A DNA stretch of 64,000 nucleotides, taken from Orientallactaga sibirica. Its lineage: Eukaryota > Chordata > Mammalia > Rodentia > Dipodidae. Made by a program: the position numbers and the translations under genes. The notes below the pieces were generated by a model, which was not told the origin of the DNA, searched no databases, and worked only from the letters and a program-made list of their open reading frames with translations. The stretch lies in contig JAEOAD010000030.1 in the NCBI GenBank assembly GCA_036365145.1, positions 9,634,001 to 9,698,000 on the forward strand. Reading direction: 5' to 3'. This document shows positions 46,030 through 58,202 of this stretch, piece after piece; the first letter of the stretch is position 1, and every line of letters begins with the position of its first letter.

Positions 46030-46152
46030 TTTTGTTTTGTTTTGTTTTGTTTTTGAGCCAGAGCCTTGCTGTGTGGCCCATGCTGGCCTCAAACGCAAGT
46101 CCTCCTGCCTCAGTTTCCCAAGTGTTAGAATTGCACACATGTACCTGGTTCA
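46030..46152 (-). mobile_element. Old B1-like SINE
   Basis: (TTTTG)n run, then 'gagccagagccttgctgtgtggcccatgctggcctc' and 'tcctcctgcctcagtttcccaagtg'. Confidence 0.8.
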
Positions 46153-46493
46153 GTTTATGTTTTATTGGATAGGACCTTTGGATGTATCCCTTTAGCCCAT
46201 TCATGCTAGGAAACTGAAGAGTAAGTAGGTGATGTGATCTGAGGAGTCACTGCCAGGCTGACCCAAGGGCAGCCAAGATGCAGAGCTTTGCCCGCCAGAG
46301 TGGGTTGTTCCTCTGTTCCCTGTCCCAGTCAGCTTTAAATGTACTAAGGTGTTTTGCCACCTATGTGATGGGAGTCAAATGGTTTCTAATTCTGGCTGGG
46401 GAAGGTCAGTCTTCATAAATCATGAGTCTTGAAGGAGTCCTGTTCCCTTTTATAGATGATAGACCCCATTGCTGCTTAAGAATGAGTCTTTAA

Positions 46494-46640
46494 AGCAGGA
46501 CATAGTGATGCACACTTTGAATCCCAGTACTCACAAAGCTGAGGTCAGATTGCTATGAGTTCAAAGACAGCCTGAGCTACAGAGTGAGTTCCAGGTCACC
46601 ATGGTTGAGAATGATGCCCTTCCTCAAAAAAACACAAAAA
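46494..46640 (+). mobile_element. Old B1 SINE
   Basis: 'gcaggacatagtgatgcacac', 'aatcccagtactcacaaagctgaggtcag', 'gagttccaggtcacc', A-rich end. Confidence 0.85.
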
Positions 46641-47109
46641 GGATAAGCCTTTAAAAGCCTACATTTACTAAATATCCATAGCATTTCAGTCAACAGTGGG
46701 TCACATAAATGATGGTGGTCTGAAACTGGCTTATACATTCTTAGAACTGTCCCTCTCATTAAATCCTGCATGCCTATCCATTATTATTTTAATGATTACT
46801 ATTATTTAATCTTTGCAGAAACTCCACAAGATTCTTAATCCCATTTTGTTAGAGGCTAAAATTGAAAGGTTAAATTTCTATGTGCAATGTGTGAGTAAAA
46901 TACTCTTCCTGTCTTGCTGCCAGCCTAGACCCTGGCCCTTGCCTCAGGACTCAGTCAATAGACTGACTGCTGAGGCCCAGCCCAGATATACTTGATTCAT
47001 AGCTGGTGCTTAACCCACAGGGCCAGAGACAGAGCTATACCTGGCCCTTCTGCTTGCACTCTCATGGAAACCTCCAGGTGGCCTTCAAACCTTAATCAAC
47101 TTTCGTCCT
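46641..47109. other. Non-coding DNA, nothing recognised
   Basis: No coding frame or named repeat. Confidence 0.4.
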
Positions 47110-47665
47110 TTAAAACTGTGATAATTAATCTCTGGTTGTCAGCTTGACAGAATTTAGAATCACCATGGTTTATTTGGAATGTTTATTAAGGATTTTCTTT
47201 TCTTTCCTTTTTTTTTTGAGGCAGGATCTCACTCTGGCCCAAACTGACTTGGAACTCATTCTGTAGATCCAGGCTGGCTTTGAACTCATGGTGATCCTTC
47301 TACCTCAGCCTCCTGAGCTGTGGGACTAAAGGTGACCACCACCACCCCAGCTTCTATTAGGGATTTTTCTAGATTAGATTGAGGTGGGAAGACCCACCCT
47401 GACTATGGGTTTCATCATTCCATGGGTTGGGGATCCTGAACTGTATAAAAAGAAGAAAGATATCTGAGCATCATTCATCCCCCTTTCTCTACTTCCTCCC
47501 TGCTGAAGTGAAGAAGTGACTCTGCTTGTCTGCCCCTACCAACCATGCTTTCTCCACCATGATAGATTTCCCCTTGAAACCAGAAGATGAAAATAAATTC
47601 TTTCCTTCTATAAGTTGCTTCTGGTCAGGTATTTTGTACCAGCAGTGAGTACATACCAATAAGAC
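47110..47665 (+). mobile_element. MaLR-like LTR split by a B1
   Basis: 'gtgataattaatctctggttgtcagcttgac' then (after the B1) 'tgaggtgggaagacccaccctgac', 'actgtataaaaag' (TATA-like), 'accatgatagatttccccttgaa', AATAAA near 47590 and 'taagttgcttctggtcaggtattttg'. The order fits a rodent LTR of the ERVL/MaLR group. Confidence 0.55.
47198..47352 (-). mobile_element. B1 SINE inside the LTR
   Basis: 'gaggcaggatctcactctggcccaaactgacttgg' to 'ccaccaccaccccagctt'; flanking 'tattaaggatttt' and 'tattagggatttt' form the target duplication. Confidence 0.92.
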
Positions 47666-47935
47666 AAATTTAGCTATAATTATCCAATAATGGTTCTCGT
47701 TCTTTTCAAAAGTGTCACATGGAGACCATAGCTGTTCATAAGTCAGTGGTCCAAGGTAGACTTTGCCATTGAAAGCTTTCTTTACCCAACTTGCTATATG
47801 CTTTATTCTCATAAAGCTGCAAAATGGGAAAGGCAGTGAAATTCTGTTCTGCTCCTTCCTCTCTAGGTGGATAATACTTGGATGTTATAGACCATAAAAT
47901 TGTATGTCAAAAGCACTGGATAAAAATGCACATCA

Positions 47936-48140
47936 GGGCACTGGGAAGATGGCTCAGCAGTTAAAGGTATTTGTTTGCAAAGCGTGTTTGCCCAAGTTCA
48001 ATTTCTAAGCCACATATGTAAGCTAGATGCAAAAAGTGGCCCAAGTGTCTGGGCTTTGTCCACAGGGGCAAGATACCCTGGAGTGCCCATGCATGCACTC
48101 ATAAACACACACACATTCATTCATTCATTAAAAGTGCACC
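47936..48140 (+). mobile_element. Old tRNA-derived SINE (short type)
   Basis: 'gggcactgggaagatggctcagcagttaaagg', 'aagtggcccaagtgtctggg', ending in 'cattcattcattcattaaaag'. Confidence 0.85.
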
Positions 48141-49154
48141 TCAAAGATACTTGCTAAAAAGATGTGGAGGTAGGGCTGGGGGTCACTTTGAAGTGAGAAA
48201 TGGTAATTAGTAGTACACAGTTCAAGGTAGCCTGGACATTCTTTGATGATTTTGAGCTTATTCATGGATGAGTTGGAGAGGCTGTGGTTAGGGAAGAAAG
48301 GATGCTATGTGAGGAAGGAGAGCTTGGATATGGCCTTGGGAGAGGAGACAGCAAGATGGGATTGGGGCTGGTCAGAAGCTAGCTCATTCCTTGGCTTATG
48401 TTGTACTTCAATGGGGAATGACTGAGCTCAGACCATTCCTGTTTTCTAGACCCCAGTATCAGTGAAATATGCTTGCTCCTGGCATCAGGCAGCCTCCAGT
48501 AGAACGGGGAAAGGCTTCACTCCCAGTCTAGGTGCAGTCCTGGGGATGGAGCGGGAACTGATACTACACAGGTACTTGTGGTTTATCACTGTGCGTAATG
48601 TACAAGAATGTCTTTGACTTGCCAACACAGGTTGTGATATGGGAATTAGAGTGTCTTTGGAGCTTTTCTCAGCTCTTGGATGGACAATAACCCAGGACCT
48701 AAGATGCCTGATGATCACAGTCACAGACTTTTCACCGAGTCAGTAACCTTCTGGGTTCTTGTCTTTTGAGTTTTAATGACAGACCCACAGACCATATGGT
48801 AATTTAAAAATATTTTATTATAGAGATTATAGAGATGTAGCCTCAAAGGAGGAAAGAATACAGAGCTCTGTCCTAGAGGGGGCAGGAGAGGGGTTCCCAG
48901 AATATGGGTCTCTTAGAGCTTAAAAGAAAGAAAGAAGGCAGAACTCCAGTAAGACAGGAGGGGTTCTGAGTGGGTAATCTGCCCGGTGACTGTGATCTAG
49001 GTTTTCTTTAGGAAGGGGAACTCCTTTAGGGAAGAAGAGCTCTAGGGAGGGACTCGGGTATAAGGAAAAAGTGATCTAGGAGGGGAATTCCTTTAGGCAG
49101 AAAGGGATAAGGGAAAAACCCTAATTCTCTCTTATGGACTCAAGGACATTTCTT
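48141..49154. other. Non-coding DNA, nothing certain
   Basis: 48790-49130 is purine-rich with repeated 'gaactcctttagg'/'gaattcctttagg' phrases, possibly part of an unrecognised LTR. No gene seen. Confidence 0.4.
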
Positions 49155-49170
49155 GCCTTCAGCAACTTTT

Positions 49171-49423
49171 TAAAATTATTATTTTATTTATTTTGGGAGA
49201 GAGGAGAGAGACAGACAGAGAGGGAGACAGATAGAGATGGGCGTGCCAGCAGTCTCTCAGCTGCTGTGAACAAAATCCAGATGTGTGGGCCCCCTTGTGG
49301 GCAAGTGCGGCATTGTGCCCTTGTGTCACTTTGCATCTGGCTAAATGTGGGACCTGGAGATTGGAACCAGGTTTTTAGGCTTAGCAGGCAGGCGCCTTAA
49401 CCGCTAAGCCATCTCTCCAGCCC
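49171..49423 (-). mobile_element. tRNA-derived SINE (long type)
   Basis: Perfect 16-bp target duplication gccttcagcaactttt at 49155-49170 and 49424-49439. Confidence 0.98.
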
Positions 49424-49439
49424 GCCTTCAGCAACTTTT

Positions 49440-50285
49440 ACTTTGCTTATGGGAGCCCAGTTAAGCCTAAACTGCCTCATTTGGGCATGACCACTTCCTT
49501 CCTCCGTGTCCTCCGTTACACTCCAGGGCTTACTGCAAAGCTCCAACCTTTGCTTCCTTCCATCATTCTTCTCATGTAGTATAGGAGTTACAAGGGAATT
49601 GGGGAGAAAAATAGAGCAGTTTGGACTGGGTTCAGTAAGCCTTGGGAGGCTGCTTGGGTCCTTGAACAAAAGTCTTGTTCCGGAAAATGATCTGGCAACA
49701 TGATATGGCACCTTGTGACAAGTCAGAAGTGAAGGCCATTTGACTGAGTGAGCAAGAAATTGGCATTCTTTTCAGTCCTCAAATCTTTGGGTAACCCTAC
49801 ATCTACCTCTGCTCCTTCCCATTTGTCTAGCCCAGAAATTAAGCCTTGAGGGCACAAGTCTTGCTTGGGAGCCAATGAGTAACAGATTCCTGAGTCCCAC
49901 GCCTGGAGGCCAGAGGTGGGATCGTCCAGAGGCTTCCAGTATGGTTGACCTGAGGATTACCTTCAAGAAAACTGACCCTGTTAGTTGTCAGAACTCAGCA
50001 GCTTTTTTTTCCCCTTTAATGTTCCATTTTGGCTATACTTTCTGGTTTACAGCCACAATAACAACTTGTCTCTCCAGGGCCTACCCTAACCTTTCCCTCT
50101 TCCCATCAAAATGGCTTACTCATTTATAGCAAGGCGTGCTCTGCCTGTCCATCCCAACCCTATGGTTCAGATGACCCCTGTGTACATGATTAGCCTTTGA
50201 GACTCAGCCCAGTTCACCTTCCCTATGAAACCTGCAGCTCTATCCTCCCCACTGAGTGTGCAGCACCCAGTCTGGCTTCTGTTTC
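49440..50285. other. Non-coding DNA, no gene recognised
   Basis: Overlapping ORFs of 60-104 residues on both strands, none with family features. Confidence 0.45.
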
Positions 50286-50289
50286 TTTT

Positions 50290-51785
50290 TATATTGTATT
50301 TTTAATTAATTTATTTGTTTTTTATTAAGAACATACTTTGTATGGAATGCATCGTGTGTTGATACCATCTTTTCCCTTGTCCATGACCCCATTCTTTTGG
50401 GGACCCTCCTCAGTGGGGTTGCTGGCATTCCCCATGTGATTGTGGGTTATGCGTTGTAGGAGAAGCAATCAGTTATTGGGGCAGGCAATGCCTCTGGCCA
50501 TGACATCCCAACCTGTGACTCTTACACTCTTTCCTCCCCCTCTTCTGCAAAATTCCTTCAGTGATGAGCTCTCAGGAGTCTCTGGATTTCTACTTTGGTA
50601 TGAGTGGAGTATCCTCAGCATCTGTCTCCTTCACACTGGTGCTGATTGTCAGGCTCACCATGGCAGCAGCATTCTTGACTATCTCCCCACTTCCTCTGTG
50701 GTTTCTCCTGGACATTGACTGAGATGCATGGGGTGGTTTATCTCCTTGGGTCTCGCTACCTTCTGAAAAAGAAAAACAGATTCTTTAATAGAGAGTGAAG
50801 TCAGCATAGGTGAAATTGGAAAAGCATTATTCATTTGGGGATAGTGTGATGGATGTAGCCCCTCTTTTAGCCAAAGACTAGTGGGAGCTTGACATTGGAG
50901 AGCATAATCTTTGTCCCCATAGGATTTAGACCTGGTTCCCAATTCCAGATATGGGTTCCTTTACACTGAGAGGATCTCTTAGTCAATCAGAAACCCATTG
51001 GTTCTTCACCAAGGCTGTGTGCCACCATTGCACTGGTGTGTACTTCTTGTCAGGCTGGTTGCTTCTCAGTAGCTTAGATCTCTGCTTGCTCAGACCAGTG
51101 TTGGCCACTATTCCCCAGTAGCTCATGTAGCACTTTCCAGCACTAGATGGGCTAACTTTCTGGAGACTGGCTCTCTTCCGGATTCAAGCTGGGTCTCTGT
51201 TCTGTATCAGACGCAGTGTCTTCACCAACAGGGTCTTACCTTTTACCTCAGGCAGGTAATCAGGTGCTTTGACAGAAGGCTGTCTTGTTTTTGGGGACCT
51301 TGTAGGTATCTCTGATCAACAGCTCATTGTGAGTTATCAACCAATTTCTGGTATTGGGGGTTATAGGCCAGAGCCATTTTTTTTTTTAAGATTAGGCTTC
51401 ATTTATCCCACCCTCTCCAGGGTCCTACTTTTCAGGCGCTCCCCCCATATTCCTGTTAAGGGTTAAATCTTTTAGTCTACCTTCAAAGATAAAGGTATCT
51501 TCCAATAGTTGAACAGTTTCAGGTCTTATATTGAGGTCTTTAATCCATTTGGAGTTGATTTTTGTGTATGGTGAGATGAGTGGGTCTAGTTTCATTTTTC
51601 TACACGTGGCTATCCAATTTGTTCAACAACATTTGTTGATAATGCTGTCTTTTTTCCAGTCTGCATTATTGGCACCTTTGTCAAAGATCATGTAGCTTTA
51701 GCCTCCTGACCTAATGTCTAGGTCTTCAATTCTGTTCTATTGGTCTATATTTCTGTCTTTATGTGAGTGGCATGCTGTTTTTGTT
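50290..51785 (-). mobile_element. 5'-truncated L1 (3'UTR plus ORF2 C-terminal part)
   Basis: 3' end 'tttattaagaacatactttgtatgg', the recurrent 3'UTR block to about 51470, then ORF2 C-terminal sequence ('ggagttgatttttgtgtatgg', 'ttgtcaaagatcatg') to 51785. It ends abruptly at a SINE, so its 5' boundary is either truncation or the later insertion. Confidence 0.85.
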
Positions 51786-51908
51786 ACTATGGTGGTGTAT
51801 GTATCTGGAGTTTGTTTGCAGTGGCTAGAGGCCCTGGCGTACCTATTCTCTCCCTCTCTGCCTCTCTCTCTCTCTCCCTCTCATTCTCTCCAATAAATAC
51901 ATAAATAT
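51786..51908 (+). mobile_element. 5'-truncated tRNA-derived SINE
   Basis: 'gtatctggagtttgtttgcagtggctagaggccctggcg', (CT)n tail, 'aataaatacataaatatt'. Confidence 0.85.
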
Positions 51909-51924
51909 TAAAAAAATTAAACTC

Positions 51925-52290
51925 AGAAAGTTTGTGTTTAGTGTGCATGCATGTGCATTTGTGGAGGTCAGAGGACAATCTTAGGGGTTGTTCTTCAGAT
52001 GCCTTTGGCCTTTTTTTTTCTTTTCTTTTCTTTTTTTCTTTTCTTTTTTTTTTTTCTTTTTTGAGATAGTGTCTCTCACTGGCTGGAACTTGTTTAGCAG
52101 GCTTGACTATCTAGTGAGTAATCCCTAGAGAGTTGCCTGTCTTTTCCTCCCCAGTGCTGGGATTACAAATTCACACCACCCTTCCCAGTTGTTTCCTTTT
52201 TAAAAAAAATATTGGCTCTGTGGATTTAACTCAGGATCTTATGCTTGCAGAGTAAACACTTTACAAACTTCACTATCTCGCTAGTCTCAC
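51925..52290 (-). mobile_element. B3/RSINE-like repeat with C/T-rich tract
   Basis: 'gtggaggtcagaggacaatcttaggggttg', a T/C tract at 52012-52060, 'gagatagtgtctctcactggctgg', 'cagtgctgggattacaaattcacacc'. Confidence 0.75.
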
Positions 52291-52539
52291 AAAATTTATT
52301 ATATTGCTATGAAAATTTTCAGTCACATACAAAAATAGAATCCCATAATGAATTTTTGTCTTCTCCCTTTCCATGACATTGTCTGTTGTTCTGTCTTCCC
52401 ACCCACTCCTCTGTTTCCATCTTGGATTATTTTGAAGGAAATCTCATGTAACTTTTCATGATAAACACTTTGTAAGTATATCCTTTTAGTGTAAATTCTA
52501 TGCCATTGTTCCACTAGTAGTTTGTTAATATCAAAGGCA

Positions 52540-52698
52540 TAGAAGCTGTAGAGAAGCAGTTAAAGGCACTTGCTTGAATAGTTTGACATCCCAGATTTAT
52601 CCTAACACCCGTGTAAAGCCAGGCACCAACTTGCAGTGGCAAGAGACCTTGGTGTACCCCATCCCCACACATGCAAATAAACAAATAAAAATATTTTG
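52540..52698 (+). mobile_element. Old tRNA-derived SINE (short type)
   Basis: 'agaagctgtagagaagcagttaaaggcacttgc', 'acttgcagtggcaagagaccttgg', A-rich tail. Confidence 0.8.
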
Positions 52699-52699
52699 A

Positions 52700-53550
52700 A
52701 AGATATAGTTTATGTTTATTTGTCTTAGTCTTAGTTATTGCCCAAACTTTTTTTTTTTGGCAATTCATTGTTCAGATTCAGACTCAAAAATAGCTTAGTT
52801 TTCATGATGGTTTCTAAAGCAGAATCCCTGAATGTCTGGGTGTTCATTGCACTGTATTCAACAGGTACTTCTTGTATGCTATGCTAGGCTCATCTGAGGA
52901 TGGTGAAAGATATTTCCCTGAAGCTGCTGGCTGGTGACTGACTGGACTCATAAAAATACCTGTTCACTCATTTTTCTTTAAACTTATTATGCTTGGGAAA
53001 TGTCACAGGATAGAACTTTTGACAGAAATGGGGAAGATGGGAAGAAGGAAGCAGTCCTAGAAGAAGCCATAGGTGTGGCTTCAGGGATGCAGTTAGAATC
53101 TTCAATCATACTCTGTCCTGCATGTTTGGTTTCTGCCTGTCATTCCCCTCTGTGCCCGTCCGCTTGTTTCTTCTTTCAATAGTATCTGGAAAGTCCTCCT
53201 GCTGATTCTTTCTTCCTTTTAAAAATCGTTGACAGAAACCCAAGGGATGTGCTTGATGATGACAGAATCTTTGCATGTAGTAAATGAGTGTGGTGGGCAA
53301 ATCCATGCCAATGGATGTCACTTTTCCAATGTGTGTGTTTATTATTCATCCTGGCCCTATGTAATGAAAACTTCTTGTCAAATAAGCAGACATCAGAGTA
53401 ACTGGGAAAATGAAATTTGGCAGGATGTTTGTTTTTGTTAAAAGATTATGCATATCTTTGTTTTGCGGACCTTGCTAAGCCCAGGGTATAGTCATGTGAC
53501 TTACCTTGAACCTGATGGACTTATTTAACCTGTATTTACTCTTTAAAATG
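52700..53550. other. Putative intron 1, nothing recognised
   Basis: No coding frame or named repeat. Confidence 0.45.
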
Positions 53551-53558
53551 AGACAGAG

Positions 53559-53815
53559 GGCTGGAGAGATGGCTTAATGGTTAAGGCACCTGCCTGTGAA
53601 GCCTAAGAATGCCCGTTCAAATCTCCAGGTCCCACGTTTAACCAGATGCAAAAGTGACACAAGCACGTGATGTTGCACATGTGCACAAGGGGGCACATGT
53701 GTCTGGAGTGTGCTCACAGCATCTGAGAAGCCCTGGTATGCCTATTCTCCCTCTGCCTCTTCCTCTCTCTCTTTCTCTCTGTCTCTCTAATTAAATAAAC
53801 AAACAAAAAAAACCT
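53559..53815 (+). mobile_element. tRNA-derived SINE (long type), first of a pair
   Basis: Target duplication agacagag at 53551-53558 and 53816-53823, the second copy overlapping the target of the next SINE. Confidence 0.95.
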
Positions 53816-53829
53816 AGACAGAGAATCTG

Positions 53830-53998
53830 GGCATGGTGGCACATGCCTTTAATTCCAGCACTTGGGAGGCAGAGGTAGGAAGATCACCATGAGTTCAAGG
53901 CCACCCTGAGACTACATAGTGAATTCCAGGTCAGCCTGGGCTAGAGTGAGACCCTATTTCAAAAAACAAAAAAAAAAAAAAAAAACAAAAAAAAAAAC
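53830..53998 (+). mobile_element. B1 SINE, second of a pair
   Basis: Target duplication acagagaatct at 53819-53829 and 53999-54009, with a long interrupted A tail. Confidence 0.97.
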
Positions 53999-54027
53999 AC
54001 AGAGAATCTTTGTATTGTTATTAAAAT

Positions 54028-54029
<2 letters not shown>

Positions 54030-54077
<48 letters not shown>
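54030..54077. repeat. (AC)n microsatellite
   Basis: About 24 AC units. Confidence 0.98.
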
Positions 54078-54078
<1 letters not shown>

Positions 54079-54287
54079 CCCTGAAACCCAAGTGGCTGCT
54101 TCATACATCTGCATTTCATCAAGTACATTTCAGCTTTAACAGGTCTGAGAAAGAAAGCAGTTTGGGTTTGGTGCCAACAGATTATTAGAACAGCAAATTG
54201 CTTATTTCAGCTGTTTTATGGGAATATTTGTAGAGTTGGCTAATTTTCTTCAGGGTTATCTTGCCAACTATTATTAAGAAACGTGAT

Positions 54288-54466
54288 TTTTTTTTTTTTT
54301 GGTTTTTTTTTTGTTTGTTTGTTTTTGTTTTTTTCGAGGTAGGGTCTCACTCTGGCTCAGGCTGACCTGGAATTCACTACGTAGTCTCAGGGTGGCCTCG
54401 AACTCTCAGCGATCCTCCTACCTCTGCCTCCCGAGTGCTGGGATTCTGCGCCACCACTCCGGCTTT
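54288..54466 (-). mobile_element. B1 SINE, first of a nested cluster
   Basis: Long T-rich tail, body from 'cgaggtagggtctcactctggctcagg' to 'gcgccaccactccggc'. It lacks 'taaaggcg' near its head. Confidence 0.95.
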
Positions 54467-54612
54467 TTTGGTTTTTGAGGTAGGGTCTCACTCTGGTCCA
54501 GGCTGACCTGGAATTAGCTATGTAGTCTCAGGGTGGCCTCGAACTCATGGCAATCCTCTTACCTCTGCCTCCCAAGTGCTGGGATTAAAGGCGTGTGCCA
54601 CCACGCCTGGCT
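54467..54612 (-). mobile_element. B1 SINE, second of a nested cluster
   Basis: Directly abuts the previous B1, giving a B1-B1 pair. Outer target aagaaacgtgatttt (about 54276) and aagaaacgagatttt (about 54613) encloses both. Confidence 0.95.
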
Positions 54613-54628
54613 AAGAAACGAGATTTTT

Positions 54629-54668
54629 TTAAAAGAATATTTTATTTATTTATTTGAGAGAGAGAAAG

Positions 54669-54704
<36 letters not shown>

Positions 54705-54854
54705 GGCATGCCAAGGCCTCCAGCCACTGTAAACCAACTCCAGACACATGCGCCCCCTTGTGCATCTGGCTTACGTGGGTCCTGGAGAATCAAACCAGGA
54801 TCCTTTGTCTTTGCAGGCAAATGCCTTAACTGCTAAGCCATCTCTCCAGCCCCC
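54629..54854 (-). mobile_element. tRNA-derived SINE (short type) with (GA)n, third of a nested cluster
   Basis: Inserted beside the B1 pair; 'gagattttttt' flanks it at about 54620 and again, as 'gagatttttttt', at about 54857. Confidence 0.95.
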
Positions 54855-54859
54855 AAGAG

Positions 54860-55500
54860 ATTTTTTTTAGATAAATTTTTACTCTTGTCCAATTTAAAGA
54901 AGTGTGGTAATTCCCCCCTTTTTAATGTATCATTTTTTTTCTTTTGGTTACAGAAATTAACTTTGATTTATGTCTGAAAAAATTTTTATGCTCATTATAA
55001 GTTATTTTCCAAATTGAGTCATAAATTGACTAGATTTTCTTTCATGAGATGGTTAGTGAATCTGCTATGCTTTGAAATGCAGGTTGAGACATATTTTGAA
55101 AAATTGAAAACATGAATCTATATATTCAGTAGTGTCCTTTCAGATTGTGATGGGATTGTGAGGTAAAAGTAGAAGCAAGAGAACAGCGAAATTAGAAAAG
55201 GAGCATTTTCTTACCATAAGTTAAAACATTTAATCTTTTGTCATTTATTGCTTCTTTCCTTTATAGGTCCAAACACCCACCAGTGTGGCTATAAATAAAT
55301 AAGGGTGTCTGAGAGTGTGGGCGACTATGTTAAATAGTGTATCTCTATCTCTGTCCGCTCTATCTCTCCTTGCTTTTAGCTATAAGTCTTCCATATGTTT
55401 TTGTATTAGGAATAATGACTATGGCTTGGATATAATGCATTCCCCCCAAATCAATGTGTTAGAAATGCAATCATAGCAATGTTAAGGGATGGTAGGAACT
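54860..55500. other. AT-rich non-coding DNA, nothing recognised
   Basis: No coding frame or named repeat. Confidence 0.45.
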
Positions 55501-55504
55501 TTTT

Positions 55505-56160
55505 AAAATTAGTTATGTATATAGTGTATATATAGCCACGATGGTACCATCATTAGCCTGTCCTCCCCCCTTGGGGATTGTGGGTCTTGCGTTGTGGGGG
55601 TAGCCATCAGTTATGGGGGAGAAGCAATGTCTCTGTGCATAATGACCCAACTTATGGCTCTTACAATCTTTCTACCCCCTCTTCCATGAATTTCCCTGAG
55701 CCATGATGGGTTCATTTTAGGTCTATTTCAGTGATGAGGTCTTGGGAGTCTCAAACTTTTAAAAGATGGGACTCACATTAAAAAAATAAAAAGGGAAGTC
55801 CTGCTGTTTGTGGCAGAATGGATGGAGCTGGAGAATGGTATATTACATAAGATAAACCACCACAGAAACACAAGCAATGCATGTTGTCTCTCATATGTAG
55901 GTTCTGAAAAAGTTGACCTCAAAGTAAAACAGAGTAGAAGAGTGATCCCCAAAGGTTGGAAAGGGTAAGAGGAAGAAAGACAGTTGGAGACTGAGAAGAT
56001 GCTCTGACTACAGACTGACTTCTCTTCCTAGCTGGCTGCTCTTCTGCTGTGCTTAAGGCTGTCCTACTTTGTCTATTCTTGTGTATGGGTTAGATGAGGC
56101 TAGTTGGGGATCATGCGTGGTATGTCTGCTGGCTAAAATTATGAAATAACTGTATCTTTC
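55505..56160 (-). mobile_element. L1 3' end with inverted 5' part
   Basis: 55505-55750 is the L1 3'UTR block in antisense. From about 55755 the sequence switches to the sense orientation of the region just upstream in L1 ('ggcagaatggatggagctggag', 'tgttgtctctcatatgtagg'). This is the pattern left by twin priming during insertion. Confidence 0.7.
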
Positions 56161-56334
56161 ATCAAAGGCCAGTGGCTCATTGAGAATAGCCATATGAAAG
56201 CAATAATAAAGGGCCTCCTCTAAGAATAAAAAAGTTGTTATGGCTTCTGTGTCATATGATCCACCATCAGTTTGTTTAGGAAAGTCACAATGATAAGGGA
56301 CAACTGAATAATAATCCTTTGCAATGAATTTTGT

Positions 56335-56562
56335 TATTTTATTTATTTATTTATTTTAGAGAGAGAAAGAGAGGGAGAGAGAGGAAGAGGCAGATAGAGA
56401 TAGAGAGAAAGAATGGGCATGCCAGGACCTCTAGCCACAGTAATCAAACTCCAGACGCATGTGCCACCTTGCACATCTGGCTTATATGGGTACTGGGGAA
56501 TCAAATCTGGATCCTTAGGCTTGTCAGTCAAGCAGCTTAACTGCAAAGCCATCTCTCCAGCC
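56335..56562 (-). mobile_element. tRNA-derived SINE (short type)
   Basis: Target duplication ttgcaatgaatttt / ttgcaatgcatttt at about 56319 and 56563; long GA-rich tail. Confidence 0.95.
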
Positions 56563-57205
56563 CTTGCAATGCATTTTTAAAGGTAGCTGTAACAGCTGGG
56601 TCAATAATTTTAACAATTATGATTTTCTGGTATAGTTAGTTGCATGTAATTAAATAGTTCTCAGTTTTAAAGTTGTACCTCTGGTGTTTAGGTCATTCCT
56701 AGAAGCGTCTTAGGAGAATCCTAACTGAGCAGTTGGTAGGGTGTCTTGGCTTTTTTTTTTCCTTGGTGGGAGTGAGCAGTAGAGGGATGGGGATTTCAGA
56801 GGGGGTTACTGCTAGTGATAGGAGAGAGAGGATTTGAAAAGCAGGATGTTCAAGGTTAAAAAGGTTGTCCTGTCACACACCCATGGAAATGGTACAAATA
56901 TAAGGAAAAATTTGGCAGGAAAGAAGATTGACCTTTATTTCTTTACTCATTTCTGCCCTTATTCTGCCTTGAATTTGGAACCTTTCCTTAGTAGTGTTGC
57001 CAAGTTGCAGCTCCTGTCAGGAAACAGGTGTGAGACAGTTCCTGCAAAGGTAAATAACTACATGCATCACGAGGATTAGTTTTTGAAAGCCCTGATAGGA
57101 AGTTTAGAAATGTGGAAATGGTTTATGAATATCAGACTTCAATTATGGGAAAAAGGAAAGTCTGGAAGTATTTTGTTATTGTTCAGATTTTGCAGAGCAG
57201 TAAAA
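56563..57205. other. Non-coding DNA, nothing recognised
   Basis: No coding frame or named repeat. Confidence 0.45.
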
Positions 57206-57213
57206 AATTAATC

Positions 57214-58202
57214 GAGGAGAAGGATACCATCTTTATCCCAAGATATCCCAACCTGGTGCTGCATTAGACTTGGATAACCAGAACGTGGGGTTGAACCCAG
57301 GATCTTTTGCATGATAGAAAATTGATTTACCATTTTCATCCTCAACTCAAGAATCATCACTAGATGGGCAGTATGAGTTGTATAGAACAAGACAGATTGG
57401 GCCAAGCCTTTGAAGATGCTTTTGAGGTAATGCAGCAGCACTTGAGCAGGGATCTTCAATACTCCCAGAACACTGCTGAGGACTTCTGTTTGGAAGAAAA
57501 TAGTCATCCATCTCTGCAGAACGTAACTGAAAACCAGCTGGTACAGCCTGCCCTCTTCCAGCAAAGAGGGGGAAAAGGCCAGAGGAAGCTGAGACTGTTT
57601 GAATACTTGTATGAGTACCTGTGTACTCCCAAGATGGTGTCTTGCATTCAGTGGGTTGATAAAGCCAAAGGCATCTTTCAGTATGTATCAAAAACAAAGA
57701 AAAACTTGCTGAGCTTTGGGGAAAGAGAAAAGGCAACCGGAAGACCATGACTTACCAGAAAATGGCCCGAGCCCTGAGGAACTATGCAAGGACTGGGGAG
57801 ATCACCAAATTCTGGAGAAAGCTGACCCACCAGTTCAGCAAGGCCATCCTGCAGAGGCTGGCCCACTTCCTGGGGAAAGAGATCTTCTACTCACAGTATG
57901 TGCAGCCCTATCAGGACTATCTCAGTTTTAACAGCTGGAATGGAAACTGCTCTGCATATACCAATTACCACAACCTAAGTCTACCCACTTGTTAACTGTA
58001 GCTCCTTTCTTACCTTCAGAAAAACTCCAAGCTGGGCTGGGGGGGGTGGCTCAGCAGTTAAAGGCACTTGTTTGTAAAGCCTGACAACCTGGGTTTGATT
58101 TCCCAGTACCCACTTAAAACCATATGCCCAAAGTGGTGCATGTGTCTGGAGTTGGTTTGCAGGAGGCCCAGGTATGCCCATTCTCTCTCAAAATAAAGAA
58201 AG

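Noticed and set aside
53919..54188. ORF containing Lys-rich and His-Thr repeats
   Set aside because: Translation of a B1 A-tail and an (AC)n microsatellite.
57373..57995. Functional SPIC-like gene
   Set aside because: No introns, frameshift inside the ETS domain, missing internal block, poly-A and flanking repeats.
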